A DNA stretch of 6,987 bases from Christensenella sp. UBA1260 (GCA_002308155.1 DBVQ01000056.1:446-7432); one strand, 5' to 3'; shown: positions 1 to 6,291, counted from the first letter of the stretch. The notes: generated by a model not told the origin, from the letters alone. A program made the numbers and translations.

Positions 1-1124
1 CACATATAGGTAACGTTAGGCACAGTGGTAATCACATCCATATCAAACTCTCGATCCAGACGTTCTTGTACTATCTCCATGTGAAGCAGTCCCAAGAATC
101 CGCAACGGAAACCAAATCCCAAAGCCGTTGAAACCTCAGGCTCAAAGCTCAAAGACGCGTCGTTTAGTTGAAGCTTCAAAAGTGCTTCTTTAAGATCGTC
201 ATATCTTGCGCCGTCCGCAGGGAAAACTCCTGTGTACACCATAGGTGTAGCCTTCTTGTAGCCGGGCAACGCTTCCTTTGCGGGATTGGTTGCAAGCGTA
301 ATCGTATCGCCGACAGCCGTATCGCTGACATTCTTTATACTTGCGGCGATATAGCCGACTTCGCCTGCGCCAAGTTCCTTTGCAGGACGCATATGCGGCG
401 AGAAATAACCAACCTCAACGACTTCAAAGGTCTTGCCCGTTGCCATCATCTTGATTTGGTCACCGGCTTTGACTTTGCCGTCGAAAAGACGCACCATGGA
501 AATTGCTCCCCTATAGTTGTCGTAAAAACTGTCAAATATGAGTGCTTTAAGAGGCGCCTCGTCGTCCCCATTAGGCGCAGGAAGTTTGTCAATGATTTGC
601 CCAAGCAAATCGTCAATTCCTATGCCCTCTTTTGCGGAGACGAGCGGACAGCCCTCAGTGTCAAGCCCGATTATGTCTTCAATCTCAAGTTTGACGCCGT
701 CAACGTCCGCAGAAGCAAGGTCTATCTTGTTGATGACAGGAAGTATCTCCAAGTTGTTTTCAAGCGCGAGATAGACGTTTGAGAGCGTTTGAGCCTCCAC
801 GCCCTGCGTCGCATCCACGACGAGCAAAGCGCCCTCGCAGGCAGCAAGCGAACGCGACACTTCGTAGGTAAAATCCACATGCCCCGGAGTGTCTATAAGA
901 TTGAGCACGTACTCCTCGCCGTTGTACTTATAGTACAATCTGCAAGTTTGGAGTTTGATTGTGATGCCGCGCTCCTTCTCTATATCCATATTGTCGAGCA
1001 ACTGCTCACTCATATCGCGCTCGGAGACAGTGCCCGTCTTTTCAATGAGTCTGTCCGCAAGCGTAGATTTGCCGTGATCAATGTGCGCGATTATGGAAAA
1101 GTTTCTTATATGCTTTTTGCCCAC
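1..1124 (-). CDS. lepA: Elongation factor 4 (LepA), N-terminal part; 3' end outside window
   Basis: This is a translational GTPase of the LepA/EF-4 family, which binds the ribosome and affects elongation and initiation; the family is cytosolic or membrane-associated. The 374 visible codons start at a GTG (1122-1124) and read MGKKHIRNFSIIAHIDHGKS. All GTPase motifs are present: G1 AHIDHGKST at residues 13-21, G2 RGIT at 52-55, G3 DTPGH at 78-82, G4 NKID at 132-135 and G5 SAK at 163-165. Domain II and the family-typical stretch ALGFGFRCGFLGLLHMEI follow. The family is about 600 residues long, so roughly 225 C-terminal residues lie beyond position 1. The GTG is preferred because the match to LepA begins right there and an AAAGGA site lies 6 nt upstream. 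The gene is divergent from the one at 1255 and has its own promoter. Identification is certain; no frameshift was seen. Confidence 0.97.
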   Translation of the reverse strand, partial: MGKKHIRNFSIIAHIDHGKSTLADRLIEKTGTVSERDMSEQLLDNMDIEKERGITIKLQTCRLYYKYNGEEYVLNLIDTPGHVDFTYEVSRSLAACEGALLVVDATQGVEAQTLSNVYLALENNLEILPVINKIDLASADVDGVKLEIEDIIGLDTEGCPLVSAKEGIGIDDLLGQIIDKLPAPNGDDEAPLKALIFDSFYDNYRGAISMVRLFDGKVKAGDQIKMMATGKTFEVVEVGYFSPHMRPAKELGAGEVGYIAASIKNVSDTAVGDTITLATNPAKEALPGYKKATPMVYTGVFPADGARYDDLKEALLKLQLNDASLSFEPEVSTALGFGFRCGFLGLLHMEIVQERLDREFDMDVITTVPNVTYM

Positions 1125-1130
1125 TTATAG

Positions 1131-1136
1131 TCCTTT
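1131..1136 (-). promoter_or_regulatory. Ribosome-binding site of lepA (fixes the GTG start)
   Basis: AAAGGA on the minus strand, separated by 6 nt from the GTG at 1124-1122. No ATG near this point opens the LepA frame, so this site supports the GTG start. Confidence 0.75.
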
Positions 1137-1190
1137 CTCTGCCGCCAGTATTAAAATACTTGACAAATGTAAAATATTTTTTGAAAACTA

Positions 1191-1219
1191 TTGACATTAT
1201 TATAATAGAATTATAAGAT
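1191..1219 (+). promoter_or_regulatory. Candidate promoter of the GDPD-family gene, overlapping the lepA promoter
   Basis: On the plus strand a perfect TTGACA (1191-1196) is followed after 17 bases by TAAGAT (1214-1219, 4 of 6 consensus bases). An alternative -10 is the perfect TATAAT at 1201-1206, but the best upstream -35-like hexamer, TTGAAA at 1181-1186, is only 14 bases away. Either start would leave a 5' leader of roughly 30-40 nt before the ATG at 1255. The boxes lie within the footprint of the divergent lepA promoter, so the two polymerases should compete. Confidence 0.45.
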
Positions 1220-1227
1220 TTTATCAA
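1199..1227 (-). promoter_or_regulatory. Sigma-A-type promoter of lepA
   Basis: On the minus strand a -35 box TTGATA (1222-1227) is followed by exactly 17 bases and a perfect -10 box TATAAT (1199-1204). Transcription would start near 1192, giving a leader of about 68 nt before the lepA GTG. The -10 box is half of a 10-bp palindrome (1198-1207) that also reads TATAAT on the plus strand. Seen directly; activity is inferred. Confidence 0.72.
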
Positions 1228-1254
1228 CAAGATTTATGGTAATGGGGTGAAAAA

Positions 1255-2118
1255 ATGGATTATCAATGGTTGTTTGACCGTCCAATCGCACACAGAGGGC
1301 TTCATAACGATGAATTGCCCGAAAACAGTATTCCCGCTTTTCAAAACGCAATCGACCACAATTTCAATATTGAAATCGACGTGCATCTAACTTTGGATGG
1401 ACATCTTGTCGTATTTCACGACGACAATTTGAAGCGCGTTTGCGGCGTTGACAAACTTGTCAAAAAATGCACTCTTGAAGAGCTCAAAACCTATCGTTTG
1501 AAAGATACGGACAATCAAATCCCGACTTTTGACGAGTTTTTGGACTTGGTCAACGACCAAGTCGGCATTTTGTGCGAAATCAAAGGCATTAATCCTTTCA
1601 AACACGAAATCGCAAAGGCAACAATTGAGCGTCTCAAAACCTACAAAGGCAGAATTGCCCTTCAAGCTTTCAACTTCGGCGACGTAGCGTATGCAAGAAA
1701 GCGCACGAAACTTCCTGTCGGTGAACTCTGCACTTGGGTTGCGCTTGACCTTCACACATATCGTTGGCTCCCCTGCAACTTTATGGGCAAACTTTGGGTT
1801 AACAAGTACACCAAGCCTGATTTCATTTCCTATGACGTGCGCGGAACAAAGACGGAATATACCAATTCAAAAGGCAAGTCACACAGACACAGATTCAACA
1901 ATTATATCGTCAAATGGGCAAAACGTCTCCCCGTGCTTTTCTGGACTGTTGACAGCGAGGAAAACGTTGAGCTGGCAAAGAAGTTTGCAAGCAATATCAT
2001 TTTTGAAAAGCTCACAGCCGAAAGAGCTGAAGAACTCACAGGCGAGTTTAGACCTCTTGAGTGCCCTGAGTCTGTTCTTCCAAAGAACTTTGAACGCGGA
2101 AAAGTCAAACCACTTTAA
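1255..2118 (+). CDS. Glycerophosphodiester phosphodiesterase family protein
   Basis: The 287-residue protein has the GDPD TIM-barrel signature. Family members hydrolyse glycerophosphodiesters (deacylated phospholipids) to sn-glycerol 3-phosphate and an alcohol. Visible motifs are HRG at residues 13-15 (first catalytic His), ENS at 24-26, EIDVH at 40-44 (metal-binding Glu and Asp), HDD at 55-57 (second catalytic His), EIK at 108-110, QAFN at 137-140 and FWTVD at 229-233. All expected catalytic residues are present, so it should be active. There is no signal peptide or membrane segment, so a cytoplasmic UgpQ-like role in phospholipid turnover is likelier than a secreted GlpQ-like one. The ATG has a GGGGTG site 5 nt upstream. 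The gene is monocistronic: it starts at the divergent region with lepA and ends 14 nt before a hairpin terminator. The exact substrate cannot be read from the sequence. Confidence 0.93.
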   Translation: MDYQWLFDRPIAHRGLHNDELPENSIPAFQNAIDHNFNIEIDVHLTLDGHLVVFHDDNLKRVCGVDKLVKKCTLEELKTYRLKDTDNQIPTFDEFLDLVNDQVGILCEIKGINPFKHEIAKATIERLKTYKGRIALQAFNFGDVAYARKRTKLPVGELCTWVALDLHTYRWLPCNFMGKLWVNKYTKPDFISYDVRGTKTEYTNSKGKSHRHRFNNYIVKWAKRLPVLFWTVDSEENVELAKKFASNIIFEKLTAERAEELTGEFRPLECPESVLPKNFERGKVKPL

Positions 2119-2132
2119 AAAACACACAAACA

Positions 2133-2160
2133 AAAAACGCACGGGCAACCGTGCGTTTTT
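2133..2160. terminator. Bidirectional intrinsic terminator between convergent genes
   Basis: A perfect 12-bp stem (2133-2144 paired with 2149-2160) closes a GCAA tetraloop (2145-2148) on the plus strand. The outer five pairs are A:T, so each strand ends in its own T run: TTTTT at 2156-2160 on the plus strand and six T (2137-2132) on the minus strand. It can therefore stop transcription from the gene ending at 2118 (plus) and from the membrane-protein gene ending at 2182 (minus). Confidence 0.88.
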
Positions 2161-2181
2161 AATTATAAATAATTAACAAAA

Positions 2182-3813
2182 TTATTTTGCAGCTTTTCTT
2201 CCCTTAAAAGCCCTCTTGATTCTGTCCTTCAAAGGTTCGTCAAGTGCCTTGATGTCCACAAGTTTGCCGTTTGTTGTCACAGAATACACAACATACACAA
2301 AATAACCTGCAAGCAACACTGCAAACACGCTGAACGCAATGAGGAATCCGTCCTTTTCAGCAAAGTTTTGAAGCCCTGTCAACGGGTTGTTTGCAAACAC
2401 TTTGTTTGTGCACAAAATCTGCGCGATATTCAAGAATCCAAACAAGGACAAGCCTGATGTCACGATGAACACTCTCTTTTCGCCGCTGACCATGACGTAG
2501 ACAAGCGCAAATGCGATTGCAAGCACAAGATATGTCCAATCCGTCTTCAATGTAAACACTGCGACAACCGCAAACACAAAGGACGCAATGAGGAATATCT
2601 CCTGTCTGTTGCGGTTTTTGAAATAGAGCGATGCCGCAAAGATTTCAAGCACAAGGATAAATGCCAAGTTCAAGTATTTGACGCTGTCGTTTGAAAAATA
2701 CTTGCCGTTCATGCCGACCATTGCATAGAGGTTGAAGGCATTTTCCACGAAAATTGAGTTTGTCATCACCTTGCCTGCCATATACTTGAAGTTAAAGAAA
2801 GCATCCCCTGCCGCGATTTGATGAATTGCAACTGGAAGCGTCAAAATATAGACGAGCGCGACAAATCCAACAAGCCCAAACACGATTTTGGCTCTGTTCG
2901 CCGTAAACTTCTTCAAATTGCTGTTGTCGCGATAGTACATATAGCCCATATATGTCAACGCTATCGGCAAAACAAGCATTGCTCTCACGTCAAGCACAGT
3001 CGCAAGCGCGATGAGCAAATATGTCAACAAATATTTCTTTTCAACAAGCATGACAACCGTCGCAAGCAAAAGCGCCACGAGCACACTCTCAAATCCGAAG
3101 TGCATACCTGCAAAATACATTGCAAGCGGAAGCACTGCATAGAGAAGCGCAAACAGGCTTGACAATCTGTTGCCAACGTATTTTTTGCCGTAGAAATAAA
3201 TGAGCGAGATTGTTGCGATATCGCCGAGTACGTTGACAAATCTGAGCAAGATTGATGCGGATTTTCCCTCCAAACCGGTTGCGCCGATTATATTCATAAT
3301 ATACAATGCGCCCGGAGAGTAATAAATCGCTCCACCCGTATATTCAACAAAGTTTGCAATACCCTGGTTTTTGAGTATCTTTGCATAGCTGAGCACAACC
3401 GTCGTTGCTTGACCTACACCGTATGTTGTGAGGATGAGTATAAGACGCAAAAGCACGGCGAGCAACAAAATCCCCGCGAGCACAACAAATGTGTTTGTAA
3501 AAAATGCAACCACAGGCTTGACGTTCGTCTTTGCAGGCTTCTTGCCATAGGCAAGAGGCTCGGCTTTTTCATTGGACGGCGTGTTGTCAAAGTTGACAAA
3601 CACGTTGCTCTTTGCATACAGCTTTGAAAGTCTGTAATATGCAAAGCAAAACGCAAATGCCGTAAATATCGCAAGAATAATTTCAAATGCAAGCCCGGCT
3701 TTTGGTGCACTGGCCTCCATTTCGGCATCCGTCTTGTTGCACGCAACAAAAGCAAAAAATGCTAGTACAACGACTAGCATTAATGCGCAAATTAAAAACA
3801 ATCTCTTTTTCAT
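2182..3813 (-). CDS. Polytopic membrane protein with GT-C glycosyltransferase-like architecture, function unknown
   Basis: This 543-residue protein has about a dozen hydrophobic segments. The N terminus (residues 1-25) looks like a lipoprotein leader ending in FVAC, followed by NKTDAE. A second segment lies at about 40-60, then a polar linker (61-100), then the main membrane core (about 102-511) and a basic tail (KRAFKGRKAAK). The core follows the layout of GT-C lipid-linked-sugar glycosyltransferases (GT39/GT87-like). YYSPGALY (164-171) stands where such enzymes have YPPGYLY. LRFVNVLGD (190-198) resembles the second-loop Asp motif. HFGFES (238-243) matches WGQxDS, and LDVRAMLVLPIA (274-285) matches the LKPQALLLLP segment. 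Key polar residues differ from the usual ones, so enzymatic activity is uncertain. The ATG lies 2 nt after the rplS stop without a good Shine-Dalgarno site, which suggests coupled translation. Similarity was judged by eye only. Confidence 0.6.
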   Translation of the reverse strand: MKKRLFLICALMLVVVLAFFAFVACNKTDAEMEASAPKAGLAFEIILAIFTAFAFCFAYYRLSKLYAKSNVFVNFDNTPSNEKAEPLAYGKKPAKTNVKPVVAFFTNTFVVLAGILLLAVLLRLILILTTYGVGQATTVVLSYAKILKNQGIANFVEYTGGAIYYSPGALYIMNIIGATGLEGKSASILLRFVNVLGDIATISLIYFYGKKYVGNRLSSLFALLYAVLPLAMYFAGMHFGFESVLVALLLATVVMLVEKKYLLTYLLIALATVLDVRAMLVLPIALTYMGYMYYRDNSNLKKFTANRAKIVFGLVGFVALVYILTLPVAIHQIAAGDAFFNFKYMAGKVMTNSIFVENAFNLYAMVGMNGKYFSNDSVKYLNLAFILVLEIFAASLYFKNRNRQEIFLIASFVFAVVAVFTLKTDWTYLVLAIAFALVYVMVSGEKRVFIVTSGLSLFGFLNIAQILCTNKVFANNPLTGLQNFAEKDGFLIAFSVFAVLLAGYFVYVVYSVTTNGKLVDIKALDEPLKDRIKRAFKGRKAAK

Positions 3814-3815
3814 AA

Positions 3816-4157
3816 TCAGTTGGTTTCTTTGAGCTTTGCAGCTTTACCTGTTCTGTTCTTGAGATAGTAGAGTTTTGCTCTTCTAACTTTGCCGTGACGG
3901 ACAACTTGGATGCTGTCGATCTTTGGCGAATGAATTGGGAACGTTCTTTCAACGCCGACGCCGAATGTGACTCTGCGGACGACGATTGTCTCTCTGATGC
4001 CACCGTTCTTCTTTGCGATGATGACGCCTTCGTAAGTTTGAATACGCTCTCTTGTGCCTTCGATAACCTTGACGTTGACTTTGACTTGGTCACCGATTTT
4101 GAGTTCAGGAAGGTCTTGCTTCATGCCTTCTTGTTCCAATGTGTCGATAATGTTCAT
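3816..4157 (-). CDS. rplS: Large ribosomal subunit protein bL19
   Basis: The 113-residue protein is bL19, a 50S protein at the interface with the 30S subunit. Typical segments are the N-terminal LKIGDQVKVNVKVIEG (19-34), RIQTYEGVII (38-47) and GIRETIVVRRVTFGVGVERT (53-72). The C-terminal FPIHSPKIDSIQVVRHGKV (73-91) is followed by RRAKLYYLKNRTGKAAK. Length and composition are normal for bacteria. The ATG at 4157 has a full AGGAGG site (4166-4171) 8 nt upstream. Unlike most Firmicutes, where rplS lies between trmD and rbgA, it sits downstream of yraN behind its own promoter and leader. The membrane-protein gene follows 2 nt after its TGA stop, so the two are almost certainly co-transcribed to the terminator at 2133-2160. 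Confidence 0.98.
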   Translation of the reverse strand: MNIIDTLEQEGMKQDLPELKIGDQVKVNVKVIEGTRERIQTYEGVIIAKKNGGIRETIVVRRVTFGVGVERTFPIHSPKIDSIQVVRHGKVRRAKLYYLKNRTGKAAKLKETN

Positions 4158-4165
4158 ACTGACTA

Positions 4166-4231
4166 CCTCCTATATTTGCGAAATGTTCTTACACAAGTCT
4201 CTCTTGCCAGCGGAACACCCGAGTCATGCCG
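4166..4231 (-). ncRNA. Probable L19 leader (autoregulatory rplS 5' UTR)
   Basis: The promoter at 4236-4264 would start transcription near 4229, giving about 72 nt of leader before rplS. The leader contains GUUCCGCUG (4216-4208) and, further on, ACUUGUGUAAG. I recall such elements from Firmicutes L19 leaders (Rfam L19_leader), which are thought to bind L19 and repress its own synthesis. One pairing visible by eye joins GGUGUUC (4219-4213) with GAACAUU (4188-4182): five Watson-Crick pairs and two G:U. The AGGAGG ribosome-binding site follows directly. The motif recall is from memory; a covariance-model search would decide. Confidence 0.55.
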
Positions 4232-4235
4232 TGTT

Positions 4236-4264
4236 ATAATATCATATATTTTTTTTATTTACAA
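4236..4264 (-). promoter_or_regulatory. Candidate promoter of rplS and the downstream membrane-protein gene
   Basis: On the minus strand TTGTAA (4259-4264, 4 of 6 consensus bases) is followed by a 17-base A-rich spacer and TATTAT (4236-4241, 5 of 6). The predicted start near 4229 falls at the beginning of the leader motif, which supports it. It lies in the gap after yraN and explains how rplS can be expressed apart from the trmD block. Confidence 0.6.
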
Positions 4265-4340
4265 CCAAAATTACAAACATTTTGGCTTAATTTTCAATTT
4301 TTTTGAGGTTTTTTTGCCTTTTATACCTTCAAACAGCCCC

Positions 4341-4811
4341 TCAGCTACGCTTTGAATAGCGAGCGTCATTTTCAACAAACGCATTTTCAATATGGTTGAC
4401 TCTGCCGTCCTCAACAGTTATTACATCAAAACGAATTGCTGTGTTTTGTTCGCTGTATTTTTCAATATAACTCTTTGCGGCAGTAATGTATCTTCCCTTC
4501 TTGTAAGCGTCAACAGCCTCTTCGGGAGCGCCATGCTCTTCGCTTTCACGTGTCTTGACCTCAATGAAAACTAGAGTTCTTTTGCCCTGCTTTTTGACTG
4601 CGCTTTTCTGTGAAAACAGTCTTTTGATTTTATCAGCAAAACCGCTATTTTGACGGATTAGATTGCCGAAATTGTCAAAATATGCTTCGGCAACAATATC
4701 AATCTCACACTTTGTGAGTTTTAGGTTTCTGTGCAAAATCTTGTAGCCTTTGTCTTCAAGATATTTGACGGCGATTTCCTCGCCTATGTCCCCTCTCGCC
4801 TTCGTGTTCAT
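4341..4811 (-). CDS. yraN: YraN / UPF0102 family protein with restriction-endonuclease-like fold
   Basis: The 156-residue protein has the UPF0102 pattern: an N-terminal helix with GDIGEEIAVKYLEDKGYKIL (7-26), RN (28-29), EIDIVA (36-41), FIEVKTR (82-88), PEEAVDAYKKGRY (96-108) and RFDVITVE (127-134). E11, D38, E84 and K86 correspond to the PD-(D/E)XK nuclease-like core. The cellular role of the family is not settled. Most members are about 115-130 residues long; this one is longer because about 35 polar and basic residues (roughly 43-78) are inserted between the EID and EVK strands, plus a short C-terminal tail. The ATG overlaps the rnhB stop as ATGA (4808-4811), so translation is probably coupled. 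It is the last gene of the trmD block, and no convincing terminator follows. Confidence 0.9.
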   Translation of the reverse strand: MNTKARGDIGEEIAVKYLEDKGYKILHRNLKLTKCEIDIVAEAYFDNFGNLIRQNSGFADKIKRLFSQKSAVKKQGKRTLVFIEVKTRESEEHGAPEEAVDAYKKGRYITAAKSYIEKYSEQNTAIRFDVITVEDGRVNHIENAFVENDARYSKRS

Positions 4812-5422
4812 CTTGTCCCCAAAATGCCGCCGATGAAAGATTGTCTGTGAATTGGGCTTGGACCTATCTCTTTGAGCGCCGCAATATGCTTTGCCGTGCC
4901 ATAGCCCATATTGTGCTCAAAATCATATTCCGGATAGACTTTTGCCATCTCTGTCATATATCTGTCTCTCGTCACCTTTGCGACTATTGAGGCGGATGCA
5001 ATTGAATAGCTGAGCGCGTCGCCGTGGATGATTCCCATTGTTGGATATGGAATATCCAATTTGAGTGCATCAACAAGTACGACGTCAGGTTTGACAGAGA
5101 GCGACATGATTGCATCTCGCATACAAGCCTTTGTTGCGTTCAAGATGTTGAGTTCGTCAATTTGCTCAGGCGTATAGGACACGGTTGAAACCGCAACAGC
5201 CTTTGACAAAATCTCGTCATAGAGCTTTTCGCGCTTGCCTTTTGACACCTTTTTTGAGTCGTTTACGCCGACAATGAGGTCATCAAGGTTCATAATGACT
5301 GCCGTGCAAGTGACAGGGCCGGCAAGTGGACCTCTGCCCACCTCGTCTATACCGCAGATGAGTTTGTAGCCCTTTGCCATAAGCTCGTTTTCATATTTCA
5401 TCAACTCTTCGGGACGAACCAT
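4808..5422 (-). CDS. rnhB: Ribonuclease HII
   Basis: RNase HII cleaves the RNA strand of RNA:DNA hybrids and starts removal of single ribonucleotides left in DNA. Starting from the ATG at 5422-5420 the protein has 204 residues. Motifs are GIDEVGRGPLAGPV (24-37, catalytic D26 and E27), NDSKKVS (54-60), VVLVDAL (114-120, catalytic D118), IAKVTRDRYM-type segment IVAKVTRDRYM (146-156, D153), HNMGYGT (170-176) and HRQSF (192-196). The catalytic set is complete and the length is normal. A GTG in frame at 5428-5426 would add two residues, but it overlaps the only Shine-Dalgarno sequence (GAGG, 5428-5431), so the ATG is preferred. The gap to the rbgA stop is 8 nt, and the stop overlaps the yraN start. 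Confidence 0.97.
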   Translation of the reverse strand: MVRPEELMKYENELMAKGYKLICGIDEVGRGPLAGPVTCTAVIMNLDDLIVGVNDSKKVSKGKREKLYDEILSKAVAVSTVSYTPEQIDELNILNATKACMRDAIMSLSVKPDVVLVDALKLDIPYPTMGIIHGDALSYSIASASIVAKVTRDRYMTEMAKVYPEYDFEHNMGYGTAKHIAALKEIGPSPIHRQSFIGGILGTR

Positions 5423-5425
5423 AAA

Positions 5426-5432
5426 CACCTCT
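5426..5432 (-). promoter_or_regulatory. Ribosome-binding site of rnhB (decides its start)
   Basis: AGAGGTG on the minus strand; its GAGG (5428-5431) lies 5 nt before the ATG at 5422. The site also contains the in-frame GTG at 5428-5426 and overlaps the end of the rbgA stop codon, which argues against GTG as start. Confidence 0.7.
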
Positions 5433-6270
5433 ATTTAGTGGGTTTTTCAAGCATAATCTTGCCGAGTTTGCCCTTTCTGAACTCGTCGATAATCATCTTT
5501 GCCGTGCGCGTATAATCAATTTGATTTCCCTTCATTTTGAAACCGCGTACAAGCGCGATTTTGTCAAAGATTTCAAGCGTATCTTCCGGCAATTCTTCAA
5601 GTCCGTAGCGGAATTTGAGGTTTTCAGGATATTTTTCTTTGAGTTCGGCAAGAAAATCATAGCAGAGGTCGCCTTCGTCCAAAATATCGTCCCTTATTGA
5701 GCCGATGTATGCAAGATGATGCGCAACCGCCTGGTCTTCAAACTTGCCCCAAAGCGTACCAGGAGTGTCCAAAAAGTCCACGTTGTCAACTGATAGCCAT
5801 TGTTTGCCGCGCGTGACACCGGGTCTGTCCCCCGTCACTGCCTTTGCTTTTTTGACCATAGAGTTGATGATTGTGGATTTTCCGCTGTTCGGCACACCGA
5901 CAACCATTGCTCTGACAGACACGTTTGCGCCTTTTTTGGCGTATTTGTCAATTTTGTCTGCGACAACGGCTTTGAGTCCCGCGACAATCTGCGAGCAATC
6001 TCCCGACGTTCCTATCGCTTTGACGAAAGGCTTGCCTTCCTCTTGAAACTTTTTGCACCATGCGTCAAGGTCGCTCATTTCAACCAAATCACATTTGTTG
6101 AAGACGTAAAGCACTTTTTTGCCTGCAAGGAGCTTATCAAACAGCGGATTGTTGCATGAATAAACCGCTCTCGCGTCAATGACGTAGATGAGAGCGTCCA
6201 CAAGACGGAGATTGTCCTCCATCATGCGTATGGCTTTTGTCATGTGTCCGGGAAACCACTGTATGTTCAT
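5431..6270 (-). CDS. rbgA: Ribosome biogenesis GTPase RbgA (YlqF)
   Basis: RbgA is a circularly permuted GTPase needed for late 50S subunit assembly in Firmicutes. The 279-residue protein shows the permuted motif order: G4 NKCD (58-61) comes first, then G1 GVPNSGKS (125-132), G2 region RPGVTRG (149-155) and G3 DTPG (168-171). The N terminus NIQWFPGHMTKA (2-13) is diagnostic of the YlqF group. The C-terminal domain (about 185-279) is the RNA-binding ANTAR-like part of the family. The ATG has AAAGGA 5 nt upstream. It lies 40 nt after trmD and 8 nt before rnhB. In Bacillus-type gene order rplS would separate trmD and rbgA; here it does not. Confidence 0.97.
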   Translation of the reverse strand: MNIQWFPGHMTKAIRMMEDNLRLVDALIYVIDARAVYSCNNPLFDKLLAGKKVLYVFNKCDLVEMSDLDAWCKKFQEEGKPFVKAIGTSGDCSQIVAGLKAVVADKIDKYAKKGANVSVRAMVVGVPNSGKSTIINSMVKKAKAVTGDRPGVTRGKQWLSVDNVDFLDTPGTLWGKFEDQAVAHHLAYIGSIRDDILDEGDLCYDFLAELKEKYPENLKFRYGLEELPEDTLEIFDKIALVRGFKMKGNQIDYTRTAKMIIDEFRKGKLGKIMLEKPTK

Positions 6271-6291
6271 TTTGTTCCTTTACAAGAAAAA

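Noticed and set aside
168..1130. Two plus-strand open frames of 204 and 113 codons (168-782 and 789-1130)
   Set aside because: They lie antisense to lepA, whose protein matches the family along its whole visible length. The plus-strand translations resemble no known protein and have no ribosome-binding site.
1147..1160. AGTATT / AATACT inverted repeat in the lepA leader
   Set aside because: The loop would be only 2 nt and the stem is AT-rich, so a stable RNA hairpin or operator is not supported.
1160..1165. A second TTGACA as a plus-strand -35 box
   Set aside because: No -10-like hexamer lies 16-18 bp downstream; the nearest TATAAT is 35 bp away.
1387..1755. Minus-strand open frame inside the phosphodiesterase gene
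   Set aside because: Antisense shadow of a gene with a complete catalytic motif set; its translation is Cys- and Phe-rich and without recognisable motifs.
3683..4093. Minus-strand open frame (136 codons) overlapping rplS and the membrane-protein start
   Set aside because: Out-of-frame shadow of rplS: Ser/Lys/Gln-rich translation, no ribosome-binding site.
4265..4285. Hairpin CCAAAAT / ATTTTGG as terminator of the yraN operon
   Set aside because: The stem is weak (7 bp, mostly A:T, 7-nt loop) and no T run follows on the minus strand. The T-rich side is on the plus strand, where there is no gene to terminate.
3894..4355. Plus-strand open frame (153 codons) across rplS and its leader
   Set aside because: Antisense to rplS and its AT-rich leader, with no promoter or ribosome-binding site on that strand; the Asp-rich part mirrors the basic codons of L19.
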